Origin: Anisodus tanguticus
Taxonomy: Eukaryota > Streptophyta > Magnoliopsida > Solanales > Solanaceae
Reading direction: 5' to 3'
Assembly (NCBI GenBank): GCA_034509755.1
Contig: CM067557.1
Coordinates: 36,018,001-36,082,000, forward strand
DNA: 64,000 nt
The position numbers and the translations under genes were made by a program. Below the pieces are notes generated by a model. That model saw only the letters and a list, made by a program, of their open reading frames with translations, was not told where the DNA came from and did no database searches. Below, piece after piece: positions 22,719-32,439 of the stretch; within the stretch, counting starts at the first letter, position 1; each line of letters opens with the position of its first letter.

Positions 22719-23640
22719 TCAGGGAGACTGTTGGGCCCGCAGCAACGAAGGCCTGTTGTGGCCTAGGCCCAAGTAGGCCAGGCTACTGCTAGGCATGTTG
22801 TTGTCGAGCTTGCTACTGCTGCTTACCAATTGGCCTGGCCTAGTTTTGTGTGGGAAAAAGGCAGAGCGGATTGGGCCACTGCCCATTGGCTTAAGGCATG
22901 CCCTACGTCTACTGCCCATTGGCCTAAGACTGCTTCCATGGATACTATGGCCCGGACCCCGGTTGGCCGCCACCACGTCTGCCACTGCCACCACTACTTC
23001 CACCGCGGCCGCCACCTGCCACAGTTATTGCAGTTTTGACCCTTTTTGCCACCACCAGTGTTATAGTTTTTACTATAATTTTTAGAGAATGATTGAGGGT
23101 CATCGGTGTCTGGGGATGTGGTCACCATCATGGCAGAATGTGCTCCGGTACGGCCTTTTTAGCCAATCCTGCTTCTTCTAGGGTGAGCATGAAACGTGTT
23201 TGGAAGAAAAGTGAGATATGATTGCTTTGGCGAAGAAGAGTCCCAACCCCATTATACGCCTTCCTTGGTAGAGGCAATACGCAACCATAGTTGAAGAATT
23301 CGAAACAATCATTTCACGCAACCTGATTCCAAGCTTCAATTGCCGTGGTGTCGGCCGACCTTAGAGATGGTGGAATAAATCCATTGAGTTCAAGATCGCT
23401 CATAACAATTTCATCATCGGTGAGTATTTGACAATACGCCTTGAGGCATTCGGAAAATCCTCCATAGTTGTGTGAGAATTGAAAGTGCTTCTTTGTGTTA
23501 GACATGATTACGACACGAGAATATTTGTTATCTTGGAATATATCACGCAACCTTGTTGATTCCAAATGCTTCAATTACATGATGGTGTCGGCTCGAATAA
23601 TTCAAATATACAAGAGATCCCATAATTAGATGGTGGAATA
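22719..23640 (-). pseudogene. Copia C gag, rearranged
   Basis: The UBN2-type gag segment LRDIFQDNKYSRVVIMSNTK is present, with a Gly/Gln-rich C-terminal part. Segments are out of normal order: a piece resembling TTAIEAWNQVA lies downstream rather than upstream of LRDIFQDN, and GATGGTGGAATAAATCCATT occurs twice (23,367 and 23,629). This points to an internal duplication or rearrangement. Confidence 0.7.
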
Positions 23641-23814
23641 AATCCATTAGAGGACCATAGCATTAGAAGAAGATGTTTACAATGATAACCAGAAACCTTT
23701 CAAATGAAATGTCATTCTACTACTCTACGATCCCCTGCACCCCTTTTCTATACTAACCACATTCTGCACGTAAACTAGACTGTCTAAGGATAATAGTTCA
23801 TTCCTTGCAGTGCC

Positions 23815-24145
23815 AGTGCTACTTTTGCATTGCAGTTCCTCCGACGGTGGACTCCTCTAACAATCTCCTTATTAAGTTCATCAATGTCTCGTCTCTTTTG
23901 TTGAAACACTCTAATGTTTTTTTCTTGCCAGATCGAGTATTTACAACTAGCCAAAACCATTCTGTAATTTGAGCTGCATCAGTTATGCCTCTAGCATGTT
24001 GACTTGCCCACTCTAATTCCTGATCCCAACCCATTGGCTGTCGATTTATCCTTTGTCATCCCAGCAGTTTGGTCCACAAAGAGGCTGAGTATCTACACTT
24101 GAAGTATAAATACTCAATGGATTCATCTGGTTCTTCACACAATTA
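23815..24145 (-). pseudogene. LINE (L1-type) reverse-transcriptase C-terminal fragment
   Basis: The minus strand reads ESIEYLYFKCRYSASLWTKL, matching the zf-RVT region at the end of plant LINE ORF2 (typically E..EHLFF.C..S..LW..L). It continues with MGWDQELEWASQHARG and ECFNKRDETLMNLIRRLLEE, the usual tail of such ORFs. One stop (near LLG) interrupts it. Copia element B sits 55 bp to the right. Confidence 0.7.
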
Positions 24146-24199
24146 AGAAGCACAATATTAATGATAAATTGAAAAAACAAGCTAAAATCTGTGCAGAAA

Positions 24200-24367
24200 T
24201 GTAAGATTGTATTAATCTCCCTTGGGAAGTCTTTCTCATTAATATAAATATATATAGTGTGTACAATATTGAATCCCAATAGAATAAGGATCCTATATAT
24301 ACCATAATTATACACTACTATTAATTACAAATTATATGGTGAATATATTGTAATATTCACTAATACA
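24200..24367 (-). repeat. 3' LTR of element B
   Basis: 168 bp, followed on the inner side by CCCTCAGTCGGAGT, the polypurine tract in reverse (ACTCCGACTGAGGG). Confidence 0.85.
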
Positions 24368-25146
24368 CCCTCAGTCGGAGTGGGAGGAGGCCAGACGCTG
24401 AGACTGGATCTGAAGTCTAGAAATAGTTGTCTAGGAAGTCCTTTGGTGAAAATATCCGCATACTGATACGAAGAAGGCACATGCAATACCTTAACATGAC
24501 CTATAGCAACCTTCTCAATAACAAAATGTATATTCATCTCAATGTGCTTGGTTCAGAGATGCTGAACCGGATTATGAGATAAGTGTATCGCGGATATGTT
24601 ATCACAGTATACCATAGACGCCTTACGCAAGGGACACTGAAGCTCCAAAAGAAGGTTTCAGAGCCAACATATCTCAGCAACAACATTTGCAACGCCTCTA
24701 TACTCTGTTTCTGCACTCGATCGGGATAGGGTGGATTTCCTCTTAGCAGACCATGAAATGAGATTATCTCCTAAGAACACACAGTAGTCGGATGTGGTGC
24801 GTCGCGTGTCCGGACAGCCTGCCCAATTGGCGTATGTATATGATAACAACCTGGTCGGTGCAGAGGGGTAGAGATGCAATCCATAATCAAGTGTGCCCTT
24901 AACGTATCGAATGATACGTTTAAGAGCTGTAAAATGAGGCTCCCTGGGGGCATGCATAAACAAACACACCTGCTGGACATCATAAGCAATATCCAGCATT
25001 GTGAAAGTAAGATACTGAAGTGCACATGCAAGACTCCTATAAAGGGTTGGATCAGACACTGGATCACCGTCAAAAGTACTGAGTTTCAATTTTGAGTCGA
25101 CCGGAGTAGGCATGATCTCGCAGTTTGTCATTTTAGCCATGTACAA
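24325..25146 (-). pseudogene. Element B RNase H
   Basis: 25146–24658 reads RIIRYVKGTLDYGLHLYPSA and DTRRTTSDYCVFLGDNLISW, then TLSRSSAETEYRGVANVVAE. 24537–24325 has VLHVPSSYQYADIFTKGLPR. Two frames, with one frame break between them. Confidence 0.85.
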
Positions 25147-25149
25147 AAT

Positions 25150-25710
25150 TTATTCTGCATACTTACGCTGATACAAGAACATAGAATCTACAAATCTAGT
25201 CAATGATATCCCCAAGAAATAACTCAACTTTCCTAAGTTAGCCATATCAAATTCATATTTGAGCATGACAATTATCTCATTTTTCAACACATCAGAGGAG
25301 GCAATGAGAACAATATCATCCACATATAATAACAAGTATACAATGTTACTACCTCGATGAAATATAAATAGAGAATGATCACACATGTTGCATACAAACC
25401 TAATCTGCATAATGTAAGTAGCAAAACGCTCATACCACGCCCTGAGGGCCTGTTTCAAATCATACAATGATTTACGGAGATGACAGACATAATGAGGAAC
25501 CTCTGGATGGACAAAGCATGGTGGTTGGTGCATGTAAACAGTGTCTTTCAAGTCCCCATGTAAGAATTCATTCTTTATATCAAGCTGGTGAATTAGCCAA
25601 TGCTTACCCATAGTTATGCTCAGAACTGTACGAATGGTAGCCGATTTAACCACCGGACTAAATGTCTTACCACAATTAATACCCTCATGTTGTCCAGTGC
25701 CATTAGCCAC
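25150..25710 (-). pseudogene. Element B reverse transcriptase
   Basis: A 186-residue frame with TFSPVVKSATIRTVLSITMG, then IHQLDIKNEFLHGDLKDTVY and YLLLYVDDIVLIASSD (the YVDD active site), and YFLGISLTRF. The DVKNAFLHG block reads DIKNEFLHG. The N-terminal part of RT upstream is broken. Confidence 0.85.
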
Positions 25711-25874
25711 AAGTCTCGCCTTATGATGCTCAAGGTCACCATTCTCTAAATTTGTGACGGAATAGCCACATACACCTAATCACATTAGCCCCATCTGGCC
25801 TCGAAACCAGATCCCAAGTGTGTTGTTTTGTTAAAGCATTAAATTCCTCTAGCATGGCCGCATTTCAATTCGGG

Positions 25875-26520
25875 TCAAGTTTGGCTAATTTTGGGAATAT
25901 GAGATATAGTTTGGGTGGAGAGGTTAAAGTGTACTTTGAGTTTGAAAATCCCGTGTTGAGCAGAAGTTTCCATTTTTTGTGTGGGAACAGGTACATGTTG
26001 TGTATGGATATGGGTAAAAATATGGCAGTGTGTCGAGTTTTGGGAGGGGGTTAGGCTGGTGGCAGATGACGGTACAATGGATGTGTGTGTCAATTTCTGG
26101 CAGGGGGTTAAATTGGTGGTAGATGACGGGACGGTAGGTGTCGAGTTATTGGGTTCGATCGACGACTGGCTGGTCAAATCGATGGGAGTGGGTGGAGTTT
26201 GGGTAGGGTCTGGTGACTGATGTCGGGAGGGAGGCACTGTCGGGTTGGGTTACGGGTTACTGCGATGGGAGGACTGTGGGGTTTCGGCGGTGGGGTGATG
26301 GACTGGCGATGGTGACTGGTCGTCTTCTTGATCAAGAACCAAAGGAATGAAGTTCTTGATGTTGGTGACGACGAAAGCCGGATTAAAGAAGGAGCGGAAG
26401 AGGTATTATGTGGGGTGTGGGTGATGACCGGGGAGGAAGATGACTCTGTGGGAGAGGTGGGAGTAGCCAACGGATCCATTAGAGAGGCTGAATTGGAGGG
26501 GGCGGGGGGCGAATTTTAGA
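25875..26520 (-). pseudogene. Element B linker fused to gag start
   Basis: 26237–25875 gives the Pro/Thr/Ser-rich integrase–RT linker ending in NLSTQTISHIPKISQT. 26479–26174, in another frame, begins with the gag leader (Ser/Pro-rich, starting MDPLATPTSPTESSSS). The two overlap because the central part of the element is missing. Confidence 0.7.
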
Positions 26521-26553
26521 GAAAGCAGGTTTAGGGTTTGACTTTTGATACCA

Positions 26554-26719
26554 TGTAAGATTGTATTAATCTCCCATGTGTAGTCTTTCTCATTAATACA
26601 AATATATATAGTGTGTACAATGTTGAATCCCAATATAATAAAGATCATATATTTACCATAATTATATACTACTATTAATTACAAATTATATGGTGAATAT
26701 ATTGTAATATTTACTAATA
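26554..26719 (-). repeat. 5' LTR of element B
   Basis: 166 bp, closely similar to 24200–24367. Adjacent on the left (26542–26553) is the primer-binding-site sequence. Confidence 0.85.
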
Positions 26720-26724
26720 AGAAT

Positions 26725-27434
26725 GATACTTGTCAGCATCACGCCCGTCCTTCAGAACGGTCTGCCTGGCCACGATTAAATATTACGTCAATAGAGTAAG
26801 TTGTTCAAGAATGACGCCTGCCAGCATCACGTACTCTTTTCCCAGGAAAGAAAAACCATTCAATTAATCTTTTTATTCTCCTTAAGTTATTTTTATTACT
26901 GTAATTATTTATATTTATAAAATGATTGTTTTCTATTTTTAAACTGTGAAGCTCCTTTTTGCGGCACACCAATTACTTAAGATATCTCGTATCAGATAAT
27001 AGCAAAATTGTACTACATAATACTAAAATAATCTATATATATATATATATATATATATTATATTAAAAATAGAAATTTCAAACTAAAAGGTTAAATTACT
27101 TGAATACTTTTTTGAATTAAAATATTAAATATAAAATTTAAATAGAAACAAAATCTAATGTAATTTGTTGTGTCTTTTCTTAAAAGATTTTGTCTTTTAA
27201 GTTAGTAACTGATTTTAAAAAAAAATGATTTAGGTCATTGGCTTTAACGAAGCCTCATTTAATCAAATTCCTCATCTGCACAACATGCTTTCTCACTTTT
27301 CCTTTTGTACATTTTATATGTGTGTTTGCATTCTTCGAAACCTAATTTATAATTATTGTACGATCGTTTTGTGATTAGTCCATCGAGAGTAGAAGCGGAT
27401 AACTTTGTTAATGCATGTCGTAACAAGAAAACAC
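26725..27434. other. AT-rich spacer, nothing recognised
   Basis: Contains two imperfect copies of a short piece (CAGCATCACG at about 26,734 and 26,824) and an (AT)n run at 27033–27058. No gene. Confidence 0.4.
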
Positions 27435-27442
27435 TTCCCAGG

Positions 27443-28878
27443 TAGGGCGGACAATTTCATCCGGACCCGATGGATAACCGATTCACCCGACCCGATTATA
27501 TGGACGAAAATCTGACAAAACATGGATTTTAATAGGGTGACGGATGGATCGGGTGACGGATCGGGTCGGATTCGGGTGAACATACATCCAACCCACAATC
27601 CGACCAATTACCCGACTCATCCATCCACCCGTTTATAATTTTTTTTTTAATGTACATATGGTCTTTTAGTGGTGACTAAATGGAGAAGGTGAGTGTTCAT
27701 TCTCCAAACTTACTCAACATGAGTAAAAGATTAATCAAATCTCACTCCCTGAAAATGTTGCATAAAATTTTCATCTTCCTTGAGATTGTGGACATCCATT
27801 AGAAAAGGAATATACTATTTTTTCAGAAATTACTAGTTCAATCCCATTAGATTTTTTTGGCCTTTTGCCTTGTTTACCATGAAATATTGCAGCTTTATTT
27901 GGTAGCTTCAGCTTGTTTAATCCAGTTGTGGATGTAGTATTTTGCGTACAGGTCCAACCGAATACATTGTTTCTGACATGGAACATAGATATAGTATATG
28001 TGAAAAACTACTAAAATTCCAATAAATATTAAATTTTGAACTCATTATTAAAAGATACAATGAGTTCAGTACTAAGAACCTTAAAGTTGAATCCATCAAG
28101 TTCAAATCTTGAATTCGACTCTAGTCTAATATGCTTGCAGCTTCATGTTGATTTTGGTCTAAAACTTCTAGGAGCATATGCAATGTCCATTCCCGGCCTA
28201 TACAGATTTGGTTCAATTGTGGTCCCTTATCTCTTCTTTATCTTCCTTGCATATATATCCCGATCTCAGTTACCTAAACTTCTTAGTTCCTTGGGAAATT
28301 ATCAAAGATTAGGTCTCAAATATGTATCTATGGCCAAAAACACTCGAGGTCCAAATATTAGATCCTTCAAAGTAAGTTTTTTTTCCCATTTTTCTTAATA
28401 ATGCAAATATAAACTTTGGTGTCTTTTCTTGATAACTAATTCTATTTTGTTATTTGGGTACAGAGCAATGAAAAGGCCAGTCGGGATTCATAATGTGACG
28501 GTTGTGAAGGCAATGAAACTTAAGAAGACTGATCTTTTGGGGCTCTCGGACCCCTATGTTAAACTAAAAATGATTGGCGAAAAACTCTCATAAAAGAAAA
28601 CAGCAGTCAAACACAAAAATTTGAACCCCGAATGGAACGAGGAATTTAGTTTCGTGGTTAAGGATCCAAAAACTCAAGTCCTAAAATTTTATGTTTATGT
28701 CTGGGAGTAGGTATAATTTTCATCCGCGAAGCACCCGATCCATCCGTGGATGATGGGTGGATCGGATGTGGATGAAGAAAAAATAGGGTGATGGATGGGT
28801 CGGGTGGTGGATGGATGGTTGACGGGTGGAGGCGGATTGAGCTCCACCCGATCCACCTCCGATCCATTGCTAGCCGTA
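27443..28878. mobile_element. Pack-type hAT-like element carrying a captured synaptotagmin fragment
   Basis: The perfect 8-bp repeat TTCCCAGG flanks the element (27435–27442 and 28879–28886). The left end reads TAGGGCGGACAATTTCATCC; the right end, reverse-complemented, reads TACGGCTAGCAATGGATCGG, agreeing at 9 of the first 13 positions. Both ends have subterminal blocks rich in GGATCGGGT / ACCCGATCC (27,455–27,640 and 28,710–28,870), a layout typical of hAT ends. There is no transposase. The middle contains non-transposon sequence including two recognisable exons of a plant synaptotagmin with intron-type borders, so genomic DNA rather than cDNA was taken up. Confidence 0.75.
28141..28706 (+). 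pseudogene. Captured plant synaptotagmin (SYT1-like) exons
   Basis: After a TGCTTGCAG acceptor at 28140, the frame reads HVDFGLKLLGAYAMSIPGLY, the end of the SMP lipid-transfer domain of plant synaptotagmins (normally HVDFGLK..GAD.MSIPGLYRF). After about 28,208 homology stops. A second acceptor (GGGTACAG) at 28463 is followed by AMKRPVGIHNVTVVKAMKLK, DLLGLSDPYVKLK, VKHKNLNPEWNEEF and VYVWE, the first half of the C2A calcium/lipid-binding domain. An in-frame TAA at 28591–28593 lies where the family has Pro–Ser before KKT. The fragment ends where the hAT subterminal repeat starts. Intact SYTs tether ER to plasma membrane; this piece cannot. Confidence 0.8.
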
Positions 28879-29124
28879 TTCCCAGGTCAGTTTTTTATTT
28901 TCTAGTCAATGAGTACATACATTACATTTTTTACTTAAATTAATTGAAGAAGATTTATCTGAGTTGTAATGTTGTGTAATTTCTGCGTGTTGTTCTGGAG
29001 TAATTTTTCTGGAGTAATTTACTACTTTTGATCATTAATTATCTTACTTAGTTAGTTAAAGAAAATTGTGCACCTTGCAATGTCGTCGTGGAATATCTGC
29101 ATTGTTTATATAATAAATTTATTT

Positions 29125-29250
29125 GGCAACGCGATGCACTAAGCTTCCGCTATGCGTGTGGTTCGGAGAAGTGTACGCATAGCTTACCCCTACCTTGGAA
29201 GATAGGGAGACTGTTTCCGAAAGACCCTCAGCTCAAGACAAAACATGACA
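29125..29250 (+). mobile_element. Solanaceae SINE (TS-type 5' end)
   Basis: Begins GATGCACTAAGCTTCCGCTA, then TGCGTGTGGTTCGGAG, matching the GTGCACTAAGCTCCCGCTAT start of tobacco TS SINEs. The continuation (ACGCATAGCTTACCCCTACC, ACTGTTTCCGAAAGACCCTC) is shared with SINEs of the AU/SolS type. Target duplications are not obvious. Confidence 0.65.
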
Positions 29251-29616
29251 AAAAGGTCAGATAAGGTTTGAAGAAAGTAAAGTAAAGAGGTCATGTCAAA
29301 ATACTATGGATAAGCATTAATGGAGAAATTTTAACCGTAAATGCATTAAACTAATACGATAATTGGAGTACAAGAAATATCATATAGAAATAGAAAATCG
29401 AACGACAAAACCCTCCAAGATAATTCATTATATTATCGATGTATATAACTTAATTCCTATATAAAAGGGATAAAACGAAAATTGAAGAGTGAAGCAAATA
29501 TACTAATTAGTGAGTGAAGAATTATCATAATTTATGAACTTATTGGTATAAAATAACCTCAATCAAATAATAAAATTATAATGTAGCACATTTATTTATA
29601 TAAATTATATATTATA

Positions 29617-29709
29617 TAATAACAATAACAATAACAATAACAACAACAACAACAATAATGCTAATAAAAATAATAACAATAATATTAATAATAATAATAA
29701 TAATAATAT
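29617..29709. repeat. AAC/AAT compound microsatellite
   Basis: Runs of AACAAT, AAC and AAT triplets totalling about 90 bp. Confidence 0.9.
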
Positions 29710-30948
29710 GTAAATTTCGGGCCTTCAAATTTTAGGGCCTAAGGTAATTAAATAGATTATCCCAATGTAGCCCATAGGATCAATTTTAAACCAATTACAT
29801 GTAAAAAAGAGTTTTTGTTCAAAGCCTTAAATTTCTAAGTAGGGTAGAGATTATGAAAAAAACAAATATGAATTTCGCACAAGCTTTCTTCGCTCCTCTA
29901 AATTTATATTGATTCCAAAGTATATCTAATTTTTTGTTAGTCTATAAAAGTTATTCCAATTTAAGCAAACAAACAATTGCCAATTAGCAAAGCTTTATAC
30001 TTTTCCTTAAAAGTCACGATTCTTGAAGAAAAACTTCAAAGGCCTACACTAATACCTAATGAACATGTACGGACATGTTTATTAGCATTAGACTTTAACA
30101 AGTTGCATGTATGTCATAGCAACTAGCGAGGTTGCCAATTGTTTGTAAGATTTGGTACCAATAGTAATGAACGAAAAGTCGACAATTCCATATGTGTTTT
30201 TCTATCTCCTTTTTTTGGCTTTTCCTGGACAAAAATATTAAGAGACTACAAATATCATATAACACAATAGTTATAATTCACAGTTAGCGTCAAAAAAAAC
30301 TTTAGGTAAGTAATTATATTTTCTTTGTCGTTGAGTTTTATAATGAAAAATTGAGCATTCGTAATTTTCTTATCCACTTAGATTGTTTGGTTCTAGGTTT
30401 TATGAGTTTCTTTTTTGTATTCTTTAATCTATGTGTATCTTTATGTGATGATTAAGTTACTTCTTTGGAACTTGGTATTTCTTTCGTTTTAATACTGTTT
30501 ATACAAGTGGATATCCTGAAAGTGCTAATTTGATAATTGAATGGATATATTTACTCTTGCATTAGTTATTAATTTACAATATTGATTTATCTTGACTTGA
30601 ATTATCAACGTTTGTTTGATAGTTTTGAAAATAGAACTTGTTGAGTTGGATTAGGATGAGAATGAAATTGATTTCGAATAATAGGATTGTATATGATAAA
30701 TAGTACAAGACATAAATTATGTGACACAGCTTATGTCCTTCTGATTTATTAAAGTGATAGATAGCTTGGCACAATCGCGAATGAAGAATGCACTTTAGTG
30801 AAGAAAGGGACAATTAGCGAGAAAGATAAAAACATAATACACTTGATGTTCAATATAAAGCCAAACAAGAATTAAATAGACCAAAAGAAATTACTATTGA
30901 TATTTTAGTGTGTACTACCTAACTCGACATACGCGTGCAGAGAAATTA

Positions 30949-30949
30949 G

Positions 30950-30978
<29 letters not shown>
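30949..30978. repeat. (AT)n microsatellite
   Basis: About 28 bp of uninterrupted AT followed by ACACGTGTGT. Confidence 0.9.
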
Positions 30979-30980
<2 letters not shown>

Positions 30981-31573
30981 GTGTGTAATGATAATGTGAC
31001 TTCAAACTTCTAACAGTGGGTATGAATAACTAATGTTACAATGTTTAGGAGCAAAGATGGACTTTTTTTAGATTTTACGAGATTAATTTTTATAGTGAAA
31101 TATAATTACCGTGTGACAACTTGATGACATGTCATAACCGGATATCGTAAATTTGACTATGTCATTAATTTATATTTTTTTGAGCAATTTACAATATATA
31201 TTAGTTACTTTTATATGACAATAGATAATTTTATAATTCTACCAGTTATATTGAGTGAAATTTAGTGACCACACGAGAAATTAAAGCACAAAACTTAACA
31301 TAACAATTCTTCAATGCTTGTTTATAACAACACAAGCATTCTCTGTGCTCATCCACATGACATGAAAAAAAATCACCTTTACACTCCTATTTTTGTCGAG
31401 TAATAAATTTTCTATGATAAATCAATATTTTAATTTAAGTATACATAAAATTGTGAATAATATGTTAAATAGTCTTTAGATTTTACAAGTCATCAGTTAT
31501 TCGACATTTGGAAAAAAAAATTATTCAACATAATTTTGAAATACAGGGGGTAATGGTTGGAGTTTGGTCATAT

Positions 31574-31659
31574 CCAGTCAAGTCCTACTAAGTGATTATT
31601 AGTTATTTTCCTATTTCCAGTCAAGTCCTACTAAGTGATTATTAGTTATTTTCCTATTT
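31574..31659. repeat. 43-bp perfect tandem duplication upstream of the repeat-protein gene
   Basis: CCAGTCAAGTCCTACTAAGT and the following 23 bases occur twice head to tail (31574–31616 and 31617–31659) without a difference. Located about 155 bp upstream of the putative TATA box. Confidence 0.95.
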
Positions 31660-31814
31660 TAGTGGTCTAAATTTAAAATATCTCCAGATAATCCAATCAT
31701 CCTATTTAGACATTAAATTCAAAACTTCATCCAAATATGAAATCTATAATAATTTAAATGGTAAGTGAATCAGAAGTCAAATTTTGAACATCTCCAAAAA
31801 AATCAATGTCTCGT

Positions 31815-31822
31815 TATATAAG
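31815..31822 (+). promoter_or_regulatory. Putative TATA box of the repeat-protein gene
   Basis: TATATAAG about 30 bp ahead of a plausible transcription start near 31,850. A probable 5'-UTR intron would run from about 31,910 (AGAAGTGTGAG) to the acceptor TTTATACAG at 32,418, just ahead of the ATG at 32440. Positional inference only. Confidence 0.45.
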
Positions 31823-32439
31823 TAACACCACAAGGAAATTTTTTATTTTTGTCTTGTAGAGAAAATGAAGAACTAGGGTCCCTTTTTCTTTCTCCATCAT
31901 ATTAGAAGTGTGAGTTCTTTCTCTTTTATATGTTGTTTCTCTTTTATTCATAGATAGTTTAGTAGATTTTATATGTATGTATTTATGTATTGAGATGATG
32001 ATAGAATGTGTGATTCAACATCTAAATGATTTTAAAAGATATATATACATGTAAAGTCAGTTCACCTTATCATAATTATTAATGTTTTCCAACAAAACTT
32101 ACACCTTGATACTAGAAAGATAAATGTTTTCTTTTTTTTCTTTGTCCGGTTAAACAATTTACTTCTTAAATATCTTTTAATTACTTAAATTGTTTATATA
32201 TCTTGCTGCGTAATTGATTTCATTTTCTTGTTTTACCAATCGAGTATTTTTTATTCTTTTAGTGGTTTCAGAATAATTTGATTATTTCCCTTTTGTTGAT
32301 ATTAAAGGAAAAAAGAAAAAAAGTGCTCTTGTAAAAATAAAGGATCTCGTTTAGATCTCATACCCCAAAAAGAAAAAGAAAAGTTATAATCTTGTGATTA
32401 ATGAACTTGTTTATACAGGATTAATACCCGCTGGTAAAC

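Larger units (their letters stand above)
19919..23640 (-). mobile_element. Copia element C: 3' LTR to gag, RT deleted, 5' end lost
   Basis: Minus-strand order from right to left is gag, protease, integrase, linker, RNase H, polypurine tract and 3' LTR (19919–20106). Most of the RT is missing: the linker frame passes from a NALIENKMWELV-like block (about 20,910–20,960) directly to post-RT sequence at 20,871. No 5' LTR is present; recognisable gag ends near 23,640 with rearranged sequence. LTR start and gene order match the family of elements H and I. Confidence 0.85.
24200..26719 (-). mobile_element. Copia element B: both LTRs, internally deleted
   Basis: LTRs at 24200–24367 and 26554–26719 start TGTAAGATTGTATTAATCTC and end ACTAATA. 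The flanks AGAAA (24195–24199) and AGAAT (26720–26724) differ by one base and are the likely target duplication. The primer-binding site on the minus strand, next to the right LTR, reads TGGTATCAAAAG, a variant of the initiator-Met tRNA complement. The interior has RNase H, RT and the integrase–RT linker, joined directly to the first residues of gag. Most of gag, protease and integrase are deleted. Same family as element A. Confidence 0.85.
28887..31814. other. Long intergenic region
   Basis: About 2.9 kb of AT-rich sequence without a supportable gene. It holds a SINE (29,125–29,250), two microsatellites and a 43-bp tandem duplication, annotated separately. The longest open frame (30574–30813, minus) is low-complexity hydrophobic and shows no motif. 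Confidence 0.5.

Noticed and set aside
22719..23085. Long Gly/Pro/Ala-rich frames on both strands
   Set aside because: These are shadows of the gag C-terminal low-complexity region of copia element C. The same holds at 38639–39158 for element A.
28658..28867. His/Pro-rich open frame on the minus strand
   Set aside because: It is the GGATCGG-type subterminal repeat of the Pack-hAT element in translation.
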